64,000 bases of DNA from Bremerella alba (GTDB lineage: Bacteria; Planctomycetota; Planctomycetia; Pirellulales; Pirellulaceae): the NCBI RefSeq assembly GCF_013618625.1, contig NZ_JABRWO010000002.1:372001-436000 (forward strand), read 5' to 3'. Below are positions 8,990 to 16,546 of the stretch, one piece after another; the first letter of the stretch is position 1, and every line of letters starts with the position of its first letter. Made by a program: the position numbers and the translations under genes. The notes below the pieces were generated by a model. That model saw nothing but the letters and a program-made list of their open reading frames with translations, had not been told where the DNA came from and ran no database searches.

Positions 8990-9789
8990 GCTCTGTGTGC
9001 CGGTTTCACCATGCCGTTACTCGCAGGAGCCAAGGCGTCCGTGAATTCGCCGGACCACTGCTCCAGCATTTGCAACATCGCCAGGAAGTCGTTTCCATAT
9101 GCCAACAGCTGAGCGCCTTGGTCTCGCCGGGTGCGGATACTTTCGGCCGCGACGGGCAGTCCCCAGGCCTTGTTGCTCTTGGTTGCGATTTCGGCAACAT
9201 GCGAGATCGCGGCTTCGACACTCATGGCCGTGGGATCGTGGGCCACGCGAATGCCCAGGTCGCCGGGCCCGACAAACAGGCCGTCGACCCCTGGCGTGCT
9301 GGCGATCTTCTCCGCGTTCTCGATGGCCGTTGGAGTCTCGAGTTGAACGACCAGGAACGTCTCTCGATTGGCATGCTCGATGTAGTCATTCAAGTTGTGT
9401 CCGAGGTAGTCGCTGTCGAGGTTCGCGCCACAGATTCCCCGGTCTCCCAACGGTGGAAACTTCACGACTTCCACCAGCTCCTGTGCCAGTTCCGGCGTCG
9501 ACACATGGGGAATTAAGAGACCGGTCGCTCCATCTTCGAGATAGCGATACAAAGACGTTCGGTCGCGTGTCTTGGGGCGAACCATGCAGTCGATGTCGTG
9601 CATGTGGAAGTGCGGCATCAGACTGCGAAATTCCTCGGTGGAAATCGGGTTATGCTCGAGGTCGAGCCAGATGCAGTCGTAACCGTGACGAGCGGCATGG
9701 GCGACATACGACGGGATGAAGTGCCCGAGCGAGCAAATGCGAACCGGTTCTCCGTTTCGCAACCGGGCGAGTGTGCGGCTGTTTCTCAT
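8986..9789 (-). CDS. HpcH/HpaI-family aldolase (2-keto-3-deoxy sugar acid aldolase-like)
   Basis: The ATG at 9789 is preceded by AAAGGA eight to thirteen bases upstream and gives a 267-residue protein, the usual length for class II pyruvate aldolases of this family. Recognisable are DCIWLDLEHNPIS (metal-binding Glu region), MVRPKTRDRTSLYRYLEDGA (substrate phosphate/carboxylate-binding Arg and the dimer loop), VVQLETPTAIEN (metal Glu) and GVDGLFVGPGDLGI (metal Asp). The family splits 4-hydroxy-2-oxo acids into pyruvate and an aldehyde; 2-keto-3-deoxy-L-rhamnonate aldolase is the closest well-known type. It heads a minus-strand operon with the coupled SDR and the M19 peptidase and is transcribed divergently from the SSS transporter. 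Confidence 0.85.
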   Translation of the reverse strand: MRNSRTLARLRNGEPVRICSLGHFIPSYVAHAARHGYDCIWLDLEHNPISTEEFRSLMPHFHMHDIDCMVRPKTRDRTSLYRYLEDGATGLLIPHVSTPELAQELVEVVKFPPLGDRGICGANLDSDYLGHNLNDYIEHANRETFLVVQLETPTAIENAEKIASTPGVDGLFVGPGDLGIRVAHDPTAMSVEAAISHVAEIATKSNKAWGLPVAAESIRTRRDQGAQLLAYGNDFLAMLQMLEQWSGEFTDALAPASNGMVKPAHRA

Positions 9790-9946
9790 GGACGTTCCTT
9801 TTGGGCACAAGTCAAACACAAGGAATGAATTGTTGACGGACAAAGGTCATTTCTATATTATAAACACATCGTGTCAATATATGGAATGTGCGTCGCAGGG
9901 CAATGCCTGCGAATCGCAGTTTTGTGAAGCGTTGACCTGGTGAAAT
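9790..9946. promoter_or_regulatory. Divergent intergenic region between aldolase operon and SSS transporter
   Basis: This 157-base gap separates two divergent genes and holds the most AT-rich stretch nearby (about 9848-9885). A dyad ACAC-ATC-GTGT lies at 9864-9874, flanked by ATATT and AATAT on its two sides, which is the form of a dimeric-regulator operator. On the minus strand TTGACA overlaps this dyad and a TATAAT-like hexamer lies just downstream, but the spacing is too short for a standard sigma-70 pair. Shared control of transporter and catabolic genes from this region is an inference. Confidence 0.4.
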
Positions 9947-11572
9947 ATGGGGCGAAGGTTAAACGGTCGATTGCTGTCGCGGTGCTTCTGGGTGGTGGTC
10001 TTTCACCTGGGCGCGGAGGCGTCTGCTGGCGTGGCGTTGGCCGAGGACGGGACGGCATCGTCGGTTTCAAAGCAGGCAGCCGCCGAACTGGCATCGCGCT
10101 CGATCGGTAGTTTGGATTGGGCCGTCATTGTGCTTTACATGCTGGGGATGCTAGGCGTGGGGGCCTACTATTCCTGGAAGGTGGAAACGTCGGACGACTA
10201 CCTGCTGGGCGGTCGGAACATGAAGCCCTGGGCGGTTGGCCTGTCGTTGTTCGCGACGCTGCTCAGTACGATCACCTATCTCTCTTTGCCGGGCGAAGTC
10301 ATCAAGCATGGCCCGATGATGCTGTGCTCGCTGTTGGCCTATCCTTTCATTGCGGTTGCCGTCGGTTGGCTTTTGATTCCTCATTTCATGAAACTAAAAG
10401 TGACCAGTGCTTACGAAGTGTTGGAGGTGCGTCTCGGCTTGCAGGTGCGGCTGGTTGGGGCCGGGCTGTTCTTGCTGCTGCGGCTGCTGTGGATGGCGGT
10501 CATCATTTACGCGACGGTGAGCAGCGTCCTGATTCCGTTGATGGGGCTCTCCGAGGCGATGACGCCCTGGCTGTGCGGTATCTTGTGCCTGATCACCATC
10601 ATCTACACGTCGATGGGCGGACTGCGGGCAGTGGTCTTCACCGATGCCGTGCAGACGGCCATCTTGTTCGGGGGCGTGCTCCTGACGTTGGGTATGATTT
10701 CGGTGGACATGGGGGGCGTCAGCCAGTGGTGGCCCGATCAATGGGACCCCAACTGGCAAGAGCCTGCGATCGGTTACGACCCCAACCAGCGCGTGACGCT
10801 GCTGGGGGCGATGATTGCCACGTTCACGATGTTCGTGTGCATGGCCGGATCGGACCAGATGGCGATCCAGCGCTACCTGGCCACGCGTGATGTTTCCTCG
10901 GCACGGCGGATGTATGTTGTTTCGCTGGTGGCTGGCGGCGTGGTTCAAATTCTGCTCGCGTTTTTGGGCGTGGCCCTTCTCAGCTACTACAAAGTCCATC
11001 CCGAATATCTATTGGATGGGCAAACGATTACGTCCGACGCCGACCTCTTGTTTCCGCAGTTCATCAGCATCGGCTTGCCCAGCGGAATCAGTGGCCTGGT
11101 GGTCGCCGGTTTGCTGGCTGCGGCCATGTCGAGTCTTTCGTCGGGCTTGAATTCTTCCTGCTCGGTCGTCGCGATCGACTTTATCAATCGGTTTCGCAAC
11201 GATGTGAATCCCCAGGATCACGTCCAGCAGTTTCGCGTCATCTCGATCGTTCTCGGAGTGATCGTGGTACTGATCAGCTCGGTGGTGGGCTCCATCGAGG
11301 GAAACATGTTGGAGATCGCATTCAAGGTTGTAAACTTGCTGGTGGCTCCTTTGTTCGGGCTGTTTGTGATGGCGTTGTTCGTCCCGTGGGCGAATTCCAG
11401 CGGGACGATCGTCGGGGCCGTGGCCGGGGTGGCGACAGCTTGCTTGGTCAATTACTGGCCTGAAATCACCGGAACGCAGGGCATCAGCTTTTTGTGGGCG
11501 ATGCCCCTTTCGCTCTTGGTTCAGACCATCGTCGGTATGGTCATTAGTGCCATCGGGCCGCAACGAAAGTAG
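9947..11572 (+). CDS. Sodium:solute symporter, SSS family (intact)
   Basis: The 541-residue protein has an N-terminal hydrophobic segment, then the SSS core: a first helix DWAVIVLYMLGMLGVGAYYS, the YLLGGRNMKPWAVGLS loop, then about 12 further hydrophobic segments including the sodium-site helix VVAGLLAAAMSSLSSGLNS at residues ~385-403, whose Ser-rich end provides Na+ ligands in characterised relatives. Length and motifs are complete and no lesion is visible, in contrast to the paralogue at 408-2032. It faces the aldolase/SDR/dipeptidase operon and probably imports its substrate with sodium. Family members carry sugars, sialic acid, proline, pantothenate and carboxylates, so the substrate remains open. 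Confidence 0.88.
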   Translation: MGRRLNGRLLSRCFWVVVFHLGAEASAGVALAEDGTASSVSKQAAAELASRSIGSLDWAVIVLYMLGMLGVGAYYSWKVETSDDYLLGGRNMKPWAVGLSLFATLLSTITYLSLPGEVIKHGPMMLCSLLAYPFIAVAVGWLLIPHFMKLKVTSAYEVLEVRLGLQVRLVGAGLFLLLRLLWMAVIIYATVSSVLIPLMGLSEAMTPWLCGILCLITIIYTSMGGLRAVVFTDAVQTAILFGGVLLTLGMISVDMGGVSQWWPDQWDPNWQEPAIGYDPNQRVTLLGAMIATFTMFVCMAGSDQMAIQRYLATRDVSSARRMYVVSLVAGGVVQILLAFLGVALLSYYKVHPEYLLDGQTITSDADLLFPQFISIGLPSGISGLVVAGLLAAAMSSLSSGLNSSCSVVAIDFINRFRNDVNPQDHVQQFRVISIVLGVIVVLISSVVGSIEGNMLEIAFKVVNLLVAPLFGLFVMALFVPWANSSGTIVGAVAGVATACLVNYWPEITGTQGISFLWAMPLSLLVQTIVGMVISAIGPQRK

Positions 11573-11628
11573 GGTCTGCTGTGCGGACCGGAAACCACTG
11601 CAATGGTCCGCACAGCAGACCCTACTTT
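11566..11628. repeat. Perfect 24-bp inverted repeat between convergent genes
   Basis: Arm 11566-11589 and arm 11605-11628 are exact reverse complements over 24 bases, separated by a 15-base loop. The left arm includes the last codon and the TAG stop of the SSS gene; the right arm ends 33 bases before the 3' end of the convergent sialidase gene. No T-run follows on either strand, so it is not a textbook Rho-independent terminator, but a hairpin of this strength could stop or protect both converging transcripts. It could equally be a REP-like genomic repeat inserted here. Confidence 0.85.
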
Positions 11629-11661
11629 GACCGTTCAAACACTTGCTGGCAGGGCCTAGCT

Positions 11662-12909
11662 TTACGAGGCAACCAGGCGGTTCGGTTGGCTCCATTTCAG
11701 CCGAGCCATGAGCGTGTCTCCACGTTTCATGCTGCCCATGTAACCGGCTTCGCCCACGGTCACCCACGACTCGCCCAACGAGGCATTGACTACGTGAAAG
11801 TTGCCCATCCGCGGAACACGCTTCGGGTCGTTGATTCCATCTCCGACCAGCGGCAGTGCGATCTGTTCGGTTTCGCGGATGAGTTGCAGGCTTTCCGGAT
11901 CGACCTGGCAGACATACAGCGGTGCGCGCCAACGGAATACGCTTTGGTTGGGTTTGTCTTTGCGTGTGTAAACCAGGAACAGCCCGTCGGAGTGCGTCAG
12001 CCAATGCTGCTGCGTGGTCGACATGGTCAGTGGCTCGCCGTTGTCCCAGCTCCATGCCTTCTTGGCCGACCACTTCAGCCCGTCGTCGCTGACGGCGACA
12101 TAGCCGCGATTGTCTTCGGCGCGAATGGTGATGAAGTAGCGCCCCTGATGCTGAGCGACCGAAGGCTCGAGGAGGCCTCGTCCGACGTTGTTGACCAGGG
12201 GATCGCCAACTTGCTTGATGACGAGGTTTTCGCCATCGAAGCCACAACGCACGCCAGCGACCAGCCGATGTTTGCCTTGGTCCCCAAAGGTGAATGACAT
12301 CAGGACATCGCCATCCGGCAGCACGACTCGCTGGCCACAGTTATTGGAATAGATAAAGCTACCGCGGGGGTCATCCCAGACCAGCTTTTTGCGATCGCTC
12401 CAGTTGCCGTCGCTGTCTCGGACGCTGTACATCGGGTAGCGGGCCAGTTGATCGCCCCCTGAGAAGTGATTGCCGCGATAGTAGACGCAATGACCTACGG
12501 CCAGGGTTGTGTTGGTGGGGGGATGGTATTCCGGGACGACATCGCAGACTCCGATCTTCAATCCGTCGTGACCTGGCACGGGTCGTAAGTCGAACGCGGG
12601 AATCAACTCGGGAGTCGACCAGGTTTCTCCCAGGTCTTCGGTCGCCGACCAATGAACCGGTCCAAAGAAATCGGAGCCGGTGATCTCTTGCGTCGTCATC
12701 AAGATCAAGGGAGAGGCTGACTGGCGGTCGACGACACATGCCCGTGGATGGAACCAGTTGATCGACTTGCCATCGCGGTTTTCCCAGATCGTCTCATGTT
12801 CGATCGACTGAATCAGCGGCTGCGCATCTCGCTGGGCCCAAGCGGTGCCGGCGAAGGTGGCCGCACAAGTTCCGGCCAGGAAATGTCGACGAGAGATGGA
12901 TGGCAGCAT
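11662..12909 (-). CDS. Secreted sialidase/neuraminidase-like BNR-repeat protein (Tat signal)
   Basis: The 415-residue protein begins with a Tat-like signal, SRRHFLAGTCAATFAGTAWA, with the twin Arg at residues ~6-7. The mature part is rich in Asp-box-like beta-propeller turns (STDEDLGETWS-type pattern seen as SATEDLGETWSTPELI, and AVSDDGLKWSAKKAW), and an N-terminal FHPRACV that resembles the 'FRIP' arginine region of sialidases. This supports a six-bladed propeller of the sialidase/BNR superfamily; the catalytic Tyr/Glu pair cannot be assigned with certainty, so enzyme activity is not proven. It follows the mannonate-dehydratase-like gene by 50 bases on the same strand and probably shares its transcript. 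Export of a folded protein by Tat suits a periplasmic or extracellular glycan-acting role. Confidence 0.75.
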   Translation of the reverse strand: MLPSISRRHFLAGTCAATFAGTAWAQRDAQPLIQSIEHETIWENRDGKSINWFHPRACVVDRQSASPLILMTTQEITGSDFFGPVHWSATEDLGETWSTPELIPAFDLRPVPGHDGLKIGVCDVVPEYHPPTNTTLAVGHCVYYRGNHFSGGDQLARYPMYSVRDSDGNWSDRKKLVWDDPRGSFIYSNNCGQRVVLPDGDVLMSFTFGDQGKHRLVAGVRCGFDGENLVIKQVGDPLVNNVGRGLLEPSVAQHQGRYFITIRAEDNRGYVAVSDDGLKWSAKKAWSWDNGEPLTMSTTQQHWLTHSDGLFLVYTRKDKPNQSVFRWRAPLYVCQVDPESLQLIRETEQIALPLVGDGINDPKRVPRMGNFHVVNASLGESWVTVGEAGYMGSMKRGDTLMARLKWSQPNRLVAS

Positions 12910-12959
12910 GGTTCTATTTCCCTGGAAGGTGGATTCAGGCAGAGGGTCGTTCAGGAAGG

Positions 12960-13925
12960 TCAGCCGACCGGTGTCGGCTCGGTCGCTTGCATGAGGGCAC
13001 GGATGTAGCCAAACGCGAAGTAGCGGGCCAGCATGGTATATCCAGGCTGACCTTGCTCTTCGCCGGCGAGTTGCGGAACGTGATCGGGGCGGATCGGTCC
13101 GGTAAAACCGATCTCGCGGTAGGCTTTCATCGCGGCCAGCATGTCGGTGGGACCGTTGTCATGAAACGTCTCGACAAAGTCGTCCGCCGTTCCGCTTACG
13201 TCGCGAAAATGAACGTAGGCGATGCGCTGGCCCCATTTCCGGATGGTGGCAGGGATGTCGGCTCCGATCGCCGCAAAGTTGCCTTGGCAAAAGCAGATGG
13301 CGTTGCTGCGAGACGTCGAGAGGTCAAGCAGGCGATCGAAGTCCTCGACGCGGTTCATGATGCGGGCATGTTTCCCGAAGGAGGCCAGCGGAGGGTCGTC
13401 GGGGTGCATGGCCAGGGCAACGCCGGCCGCTTCGGCGGTCGGCAGGAGTTCTTCCAGCATGCGAGTGAGATTGTTCCACATCTGCGACGCCGTAAGCGGT
13501 GGTGTCGAATCGGCATGCGTTACCGAATGTAGTGATGCGGCACGCTCGGCATCGGCGATGCGAAAGGCCGTCGTGAGTGCTCCGCCGCGCTGTCGCACGT
13601 GAACATCGGTTCGGGCCCAGTCGGTTGCCGGCATGAAGTTGTAGCAGCAGATCGGCACTTGCGCTTCTGCCATGTGAACCAGCAACTGCTTCATACTGGC
13701 GAAATCTTGGGTCTGCTGCGGTGTGCCGAGGATGGCGTTCTGGATGGGAAGTTCGCCTTCGATGGCTGCGATCTTCAAGCCGAAGCGGCCCAGGCGTTCT
13801 CGAATCGCGACCAGGCTGGCAAGCTCTGGCCCAGGGTAGCGGACGGCAACGGCCTGGACCCCCAGCTGAGCGACGCGGGCCAGGTTCTCGTCGGATAGGG
13901 GAGTGACTACCGATGCTAGTTGCAT
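12960..13925 (-). CDS. Mannonate dehydratase (UxuA)-like TIM-barrel enzyme
   Basis: The 321-residue protein carries motifs of the UxuA family: ICCYNFMPATDWART near residue 95 (family 'CYNFMPVFDWTR'), ALAMHPDDPPL (metal and substrate His/Asp) near 190, ICFCQGNF (family 'LCxGSL/TGS' loop), VHFRDV, and a C-terminal RPDHVPQL. UxuA dehydrates D-mannonate to 2-keto-3-deoxy-D-gluconate in hexuronate catabolism with Mn2+. The protein is a little shorter than E. coli UxuA (about 394 residues), lacking the insertions, as in many non-enteric members. It lies between a lipoprotein gene and a sialidase-like gene on one strand, so it may dehydrate an aldonic acid released from a polymer that those proteins process. 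Confidence 0.8.
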   Translation of the reverse strand: MQLASVVTPLSDENLARVAQLGVQAVAVRYPGPELASLVAIRERLGRFGLKIAAIEGELPIQNAILGTPQQTQDFASMKQLLVHMAEAQVPICCYNFMPATDWARTDVHVRQRGGALTTAFRIADAERAASLHSVTHADSTPPLTASQMWNNLTRMLEELLPTAEAAGVALAMHPDDPPLASFGKHARIMNRVEDFDRLLDLSTSRSNAICFCQGNFAAIGADIPATIRKWGQRIAYVHFRDVSGTADDFVETFHDNGPTDMLAAMKAYREIGFTGPIRPDHVPQLAGEEQGQPGYTMLARYFAFGYIRALMQATEPTPVG

Positions 13926-13986
13926 GTCAGCCGATTCGGGGAAGCGAGGTGGAAGCGACGTTTTATGACGAAGGGAATCCGACGAC

Positions 13987-14469
13987 TTAGCTGGGAAGCA
14001 CGTGCGGTTCCCATGGCTTGGCCGTGCGAGGTCTGAACGATGCCGAACTGTTGGTCAAGTCGAAGTCGATCGTCTGTTTGCCGGATCCGGACTGAATGTC
14101 CGCACGCAGGCTGGTGTTGCTATTGTACTTCTTGGGGATCGCGATGGTCTTCTTCTGAATCCCCTTGTCGAGTTCATCTTGCGAAAGGCCGTCGGCGACC
14201 GGGACGGATACGATCGTGACTTTGGCGGGACCAATCACCGCGCCCCCGCGATGCGCGATTTCAAAGACGCCATCGGTAATCAGTGCCGCCGAGGCAGGTC
14301 CTTCGCCCAGCGGAATGAAGCGGATCTCTCCGGAGGGCACCGCCTGACCTTGGTACGTCACGCGACCGGTAATCACGCGTCTTTCGGGGCCGTTCTCGCT
14401 TGTACAGCCGGCGGAAACGAGAAGCCCTAGACCTAACAAACTCACCGTGCAGAAAACGATTGGTCTCAT
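13987..14469 (-). CDS. Small lipoprotein of the planctomycete carboxypeptidase-regulatory-like type
   Basis: Starting at the ATG at 14469 gives a 160-residue protein with a lipoprotein signal ending in GLLVSAGC (lipobox LVSA/GC near residue 21). After it comes GRVTYQGQAVPSGEIRFIP, the pattern of a carboxypeptidase regulatory-like/transthyretin-like beta-sandwich found in many planctomycete lipoproteins of unknown function. A longer frame reaching 14592 exists, but the signal peptide fixes the start at 14469. Such lipoproteins are frequently encoded near DUF1559 proteins; here the DUF1559 gene lies across the divergent region on the other strand (15548). Function unknown; an envelope location is well supported. 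Confidence 0.75.
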   Translation of the reverse strand: MRPIVFCTVSLLGLGLLVSAGCTSENGPERRVITGRVTYQGQAVPSGEIRFIPLGEGPASAALITDGVFEIAHRGGAVIGPAKVTIVSVPVADGLSQDELDKGIQKKTIAIPKKYNSNTSLRADIQSGSGKQTIDFDLTNSSASFRPRTAKPWEPHVLPS

Positions 14470-14778
14470 GAATACTGACCTGAATGCGAACCATGAAAGG
14501 AAGAGAGTCAGGGAAAACCCGGGGTTTTCCTTTGACGAGTGTCTGCAACTATAACAAGAACGTATGCGAAAACAAACAGTTAATGTGCACAATTTTGTAC
14601 TGGTCTAGAGTCACTTGTCATTGAGTGTGGAGCCTCATGGGTAAAGTGATTCGCTAGGTTTCTCGGGCATTACTATATATTATCGTCGGTTTTGGAGGCG
14701 ATATGGATTCAACGGATTGCAATAAATGTGTCCAAATAAATGTTGATGCTGTGTACAGTCCGTGCTATCCTGGAGGAC
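14470..14778. promoter_or_regulatory. Divergent regulatory region of the GntR-centred locus
   Basis: These 309 bases separate the minus-strand lipoprotein operon from the plus-strand gntR operon and hold no gene. They are markedly AT-rich at 14560-14600 and 14660-14750. A TGTACA palindrome at 14752-14757 lies just upstream of the regulator start and could be part of a GntR half-site pair. Whether the regulator acts on both arms is inferred from position only. Confidence 0.4.
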
Positions 14779-15465
14779 ATGATCACCGAAAAGAAATCCG
14801 AACGGCCCGTTTTGCTCAACGCCAGTGAGAAGTGTTATTCCGTGCTGCGGAAGATGCTTGTGTGCGGCCAGCTGCCGGTGGGTAGCCGTTTGGCGGAAGT
14901 GGAATGGTCGCAGCGGTTGGGCGTCCAGCGGGCTGCACTGCGTGAGGCCATGGTGCTGCTTACGCACGACGGCCTGTTGATTCGTCGCGCGACTGGCGGG
15001 TTCTTCGTGCCGAAGCCTGAGGAGGTTCGTTACGACTCGCTATGGGACGCTCGGATCGTGCTGGAGCTGGGTGCCCTGGAGCTGACCTTTGCCCCAGGCA
15101 CTCCCCCTCGCGACTTGACCCCGCTGAAGAAAATCTGCGGCACGATGGAGGACCTTCATCTGTCGGGATTGACGATGGGGTTCTACGAATCGGACTTCCT
15201 CTTTCATCAGACACTTCTCGAACTCTCGGGCAACGAGATCCTCTCGAAGATGTTTTCGCACTCCGCTCAGCACTTCTATCCTTTGGCTCCGGTGACCGAG
15301 GACATTCGCAAAGAGAAAGAAGCGAAGGTCATTCGCGAGCATCGAGAGATTATCGCTTTCTTAGAAGCAGGAGATGTCCCGGCTGCCTCCGGGCTTCTCC
15401 GAGAACATATCGCACGCAACAAGGCAGTGATCCCCAATTTGCCGGTTGCTGCCGGTCGTAAATAG
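14779..15465 (+). CDS. GntR-family transcriptional regulator, FadR/FCD subfamily
   Basis: From the ATG at 14779 the protein has 228 residues. The N-terminal winged helix-turn-helix is recognisable: LRKMLVCGQLPVGSRLAE, then WSQRLGVQRAALREAMVLL (recognition helix) and GLLIRRATGGFFV wing. The C-terminal all-helical FCD domain has the usual pattern DARIVLELGALEL, then DFLFHQTLLELSGNEIL (metal/effector His) and REHREIIAFLEAGD with a second His pair. FCD regulators bind organic acids or sugar acids and commonly repress uronate or sialate genes. A GGAGG lies only two bases before this ATG, so the upstream in-frame ATGs at 14740 or 14746 cannot be excluded. It heads a same-strand run through 20302. 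Confidence 0.85.
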   Translation: MITEKKSERPVLLNASEKCYSVLRKMLVCGQLPVGSRLAEVEWSQRLGVQRAALREAMVLLTHDGLLIRRATGGFFVPKPEEVRYDSLWDARIVLELGALELTFAPGTPPRDLTPLKKICGTMEDLHLSGLTMGFYESDFLFHQTLLELSGNEILSKMFSHSAQHFYPLAPVTEDIRKEKEAKVIREHREIIAFLEAGDVPAASGLLREHIARNKAVIPNLPVAAGRK

Positions 15466-15547
15466 CTTTTTCAAAATCGTTTCCTCACCACCCCTCATCT
15501 GCATCCACTATTTGATACCTTTTTACCTTATCCGAAGGACATATAGG

Positions 15548-16483
15548 ATGATTCCCAAGAACATGCGTAAATCCCTACGCCGAGGTTTTACTCTCGTCGA
15601 ACTGTTGGTCGTGATTGCCATCATCGGAGTTCTCATTGCGCTGTTGCTGCCGGCCGTACAGCAAGCACGCGAAGCTGCACGGCGGATGACTTGCTCTGCT
15701 AATTACAAGCAAGTGGCGTTGGCCATCCATAACTATCACGATACCCATCTCACGTTTCCCTTAGGGGGCGGAATCTCGGGCGGTTGTAGTGGATTTAGTG
15801 GAGCGCATCTCTTCTCTTGGGGCGTCTATACGCTTCCCTTTCTAGAGCAAGGGGCTCGCTACGATGCAGTTCGCTTTGACGTAAGCAACTACGCCAATGG
15901 ATACGCGCCCAATCACGACCCTGAAACGGCGCTGGGCCCCGTTTCCGTCTATCTTTGCCCATCCAATCCACAAAGCGATACGATGGTGAACCCAACTTTG
16001 TCGGGCAACATTGACGCCTATGCAAGAACCGACATGGCCGGTGTCGCCGACTCGCGTGATTGGCGTTGTGATAGTTCTGGTTCGCCAGGTCTTCGTCCTC
16101 GCTCGGATGGCAATGGTGTTTTCTATGCCATGTCTTCGACCAAATTTCGTGACATTATCGATGGCACTTCCAATACCTTGTTGGTTGGTGAAGTTACCGG
16201 TGACCCCCAGCAAGCGACCAGCGACAGTGCGACCACCTACAACGGCAATGTGTACGCGTTGTATGACATGCTGGATACGTCGTCCGGAATCAATGGTCCG
16301 TTCACGGTACCCGGCGGCGGAACGTTTGCCTGGCGTCCGCAAGGTTTCTCCAGCTACCATCCCGGTGGAGCTCACTTCGCACTCGCTGATGGTAGCGTGC
16401 GTTACTTCCCGGAAACGATCGACCAAACCCTCTTGTCCGGATTGACGACGCGCGCCGGTGGGGAAGTTCTGAGCGAGTTCTAA
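15548..16483 (+). CDS. DUF1559 pseudopilin-like protein with prepilin N-terminus
   Basis: The ATG at 15548 is preceded by GAAGGA at 15534-15539. The 311-residue protein opens with the type IV prepilin/pseudopilin signal RRGFTLVELLVVIAIIGVL and continues into PAVQQAREAARRM and CSANYKQVALAIHNYHDTH, the invariant start of planctomycete DUF1559 proteins. The C-terminus has the family's HPGGAHFALADGSVRY motif. The N-terminal helix should be processed by a prepilin peptidase and anchor or assemble the protein in the envelope. DUF1559 genes are highly amplified in planctomycetes and are often placed among polysaccharide-degradation genes; their function is unproven. Here it sits between the GntR regulator and a glycosidase-like gene. 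Confidence 0.92.
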   Translation: MIPKNMRKSLRRGFTLVELLVVIAIIGVLIALLLPAVQQAREAARRMTCSANYKQVALAIHNYHDTHLTFPLGGGISGGCSGFSGAHLFSWGVYTLPFLEQGARYDAVRFDVSNYANGYAPNHDPETALGPVSVYLCPSNPQSDTMVNPTLSGNIDAYARTDMAGVADSRDWRCDSSGSPGLRPRSDGNGVFYAMSSTKFRDIIDGTSNTLLVGEVTGDPQQATSDSATTYNGNVYALYDMLDTSSGINGPFTVPGGGTFAWRPQGFSSYHPGGAHFALADGSVRYFPETIDQTLLSGLTTRAGGEVLSEF

Positions 16484-16546
16484 AGTTCGCTCAGAACACC
16501 GATGTCCGTTGGCCAGATTCCCTCCGATCTTAAAGAGGTTCGCTCG

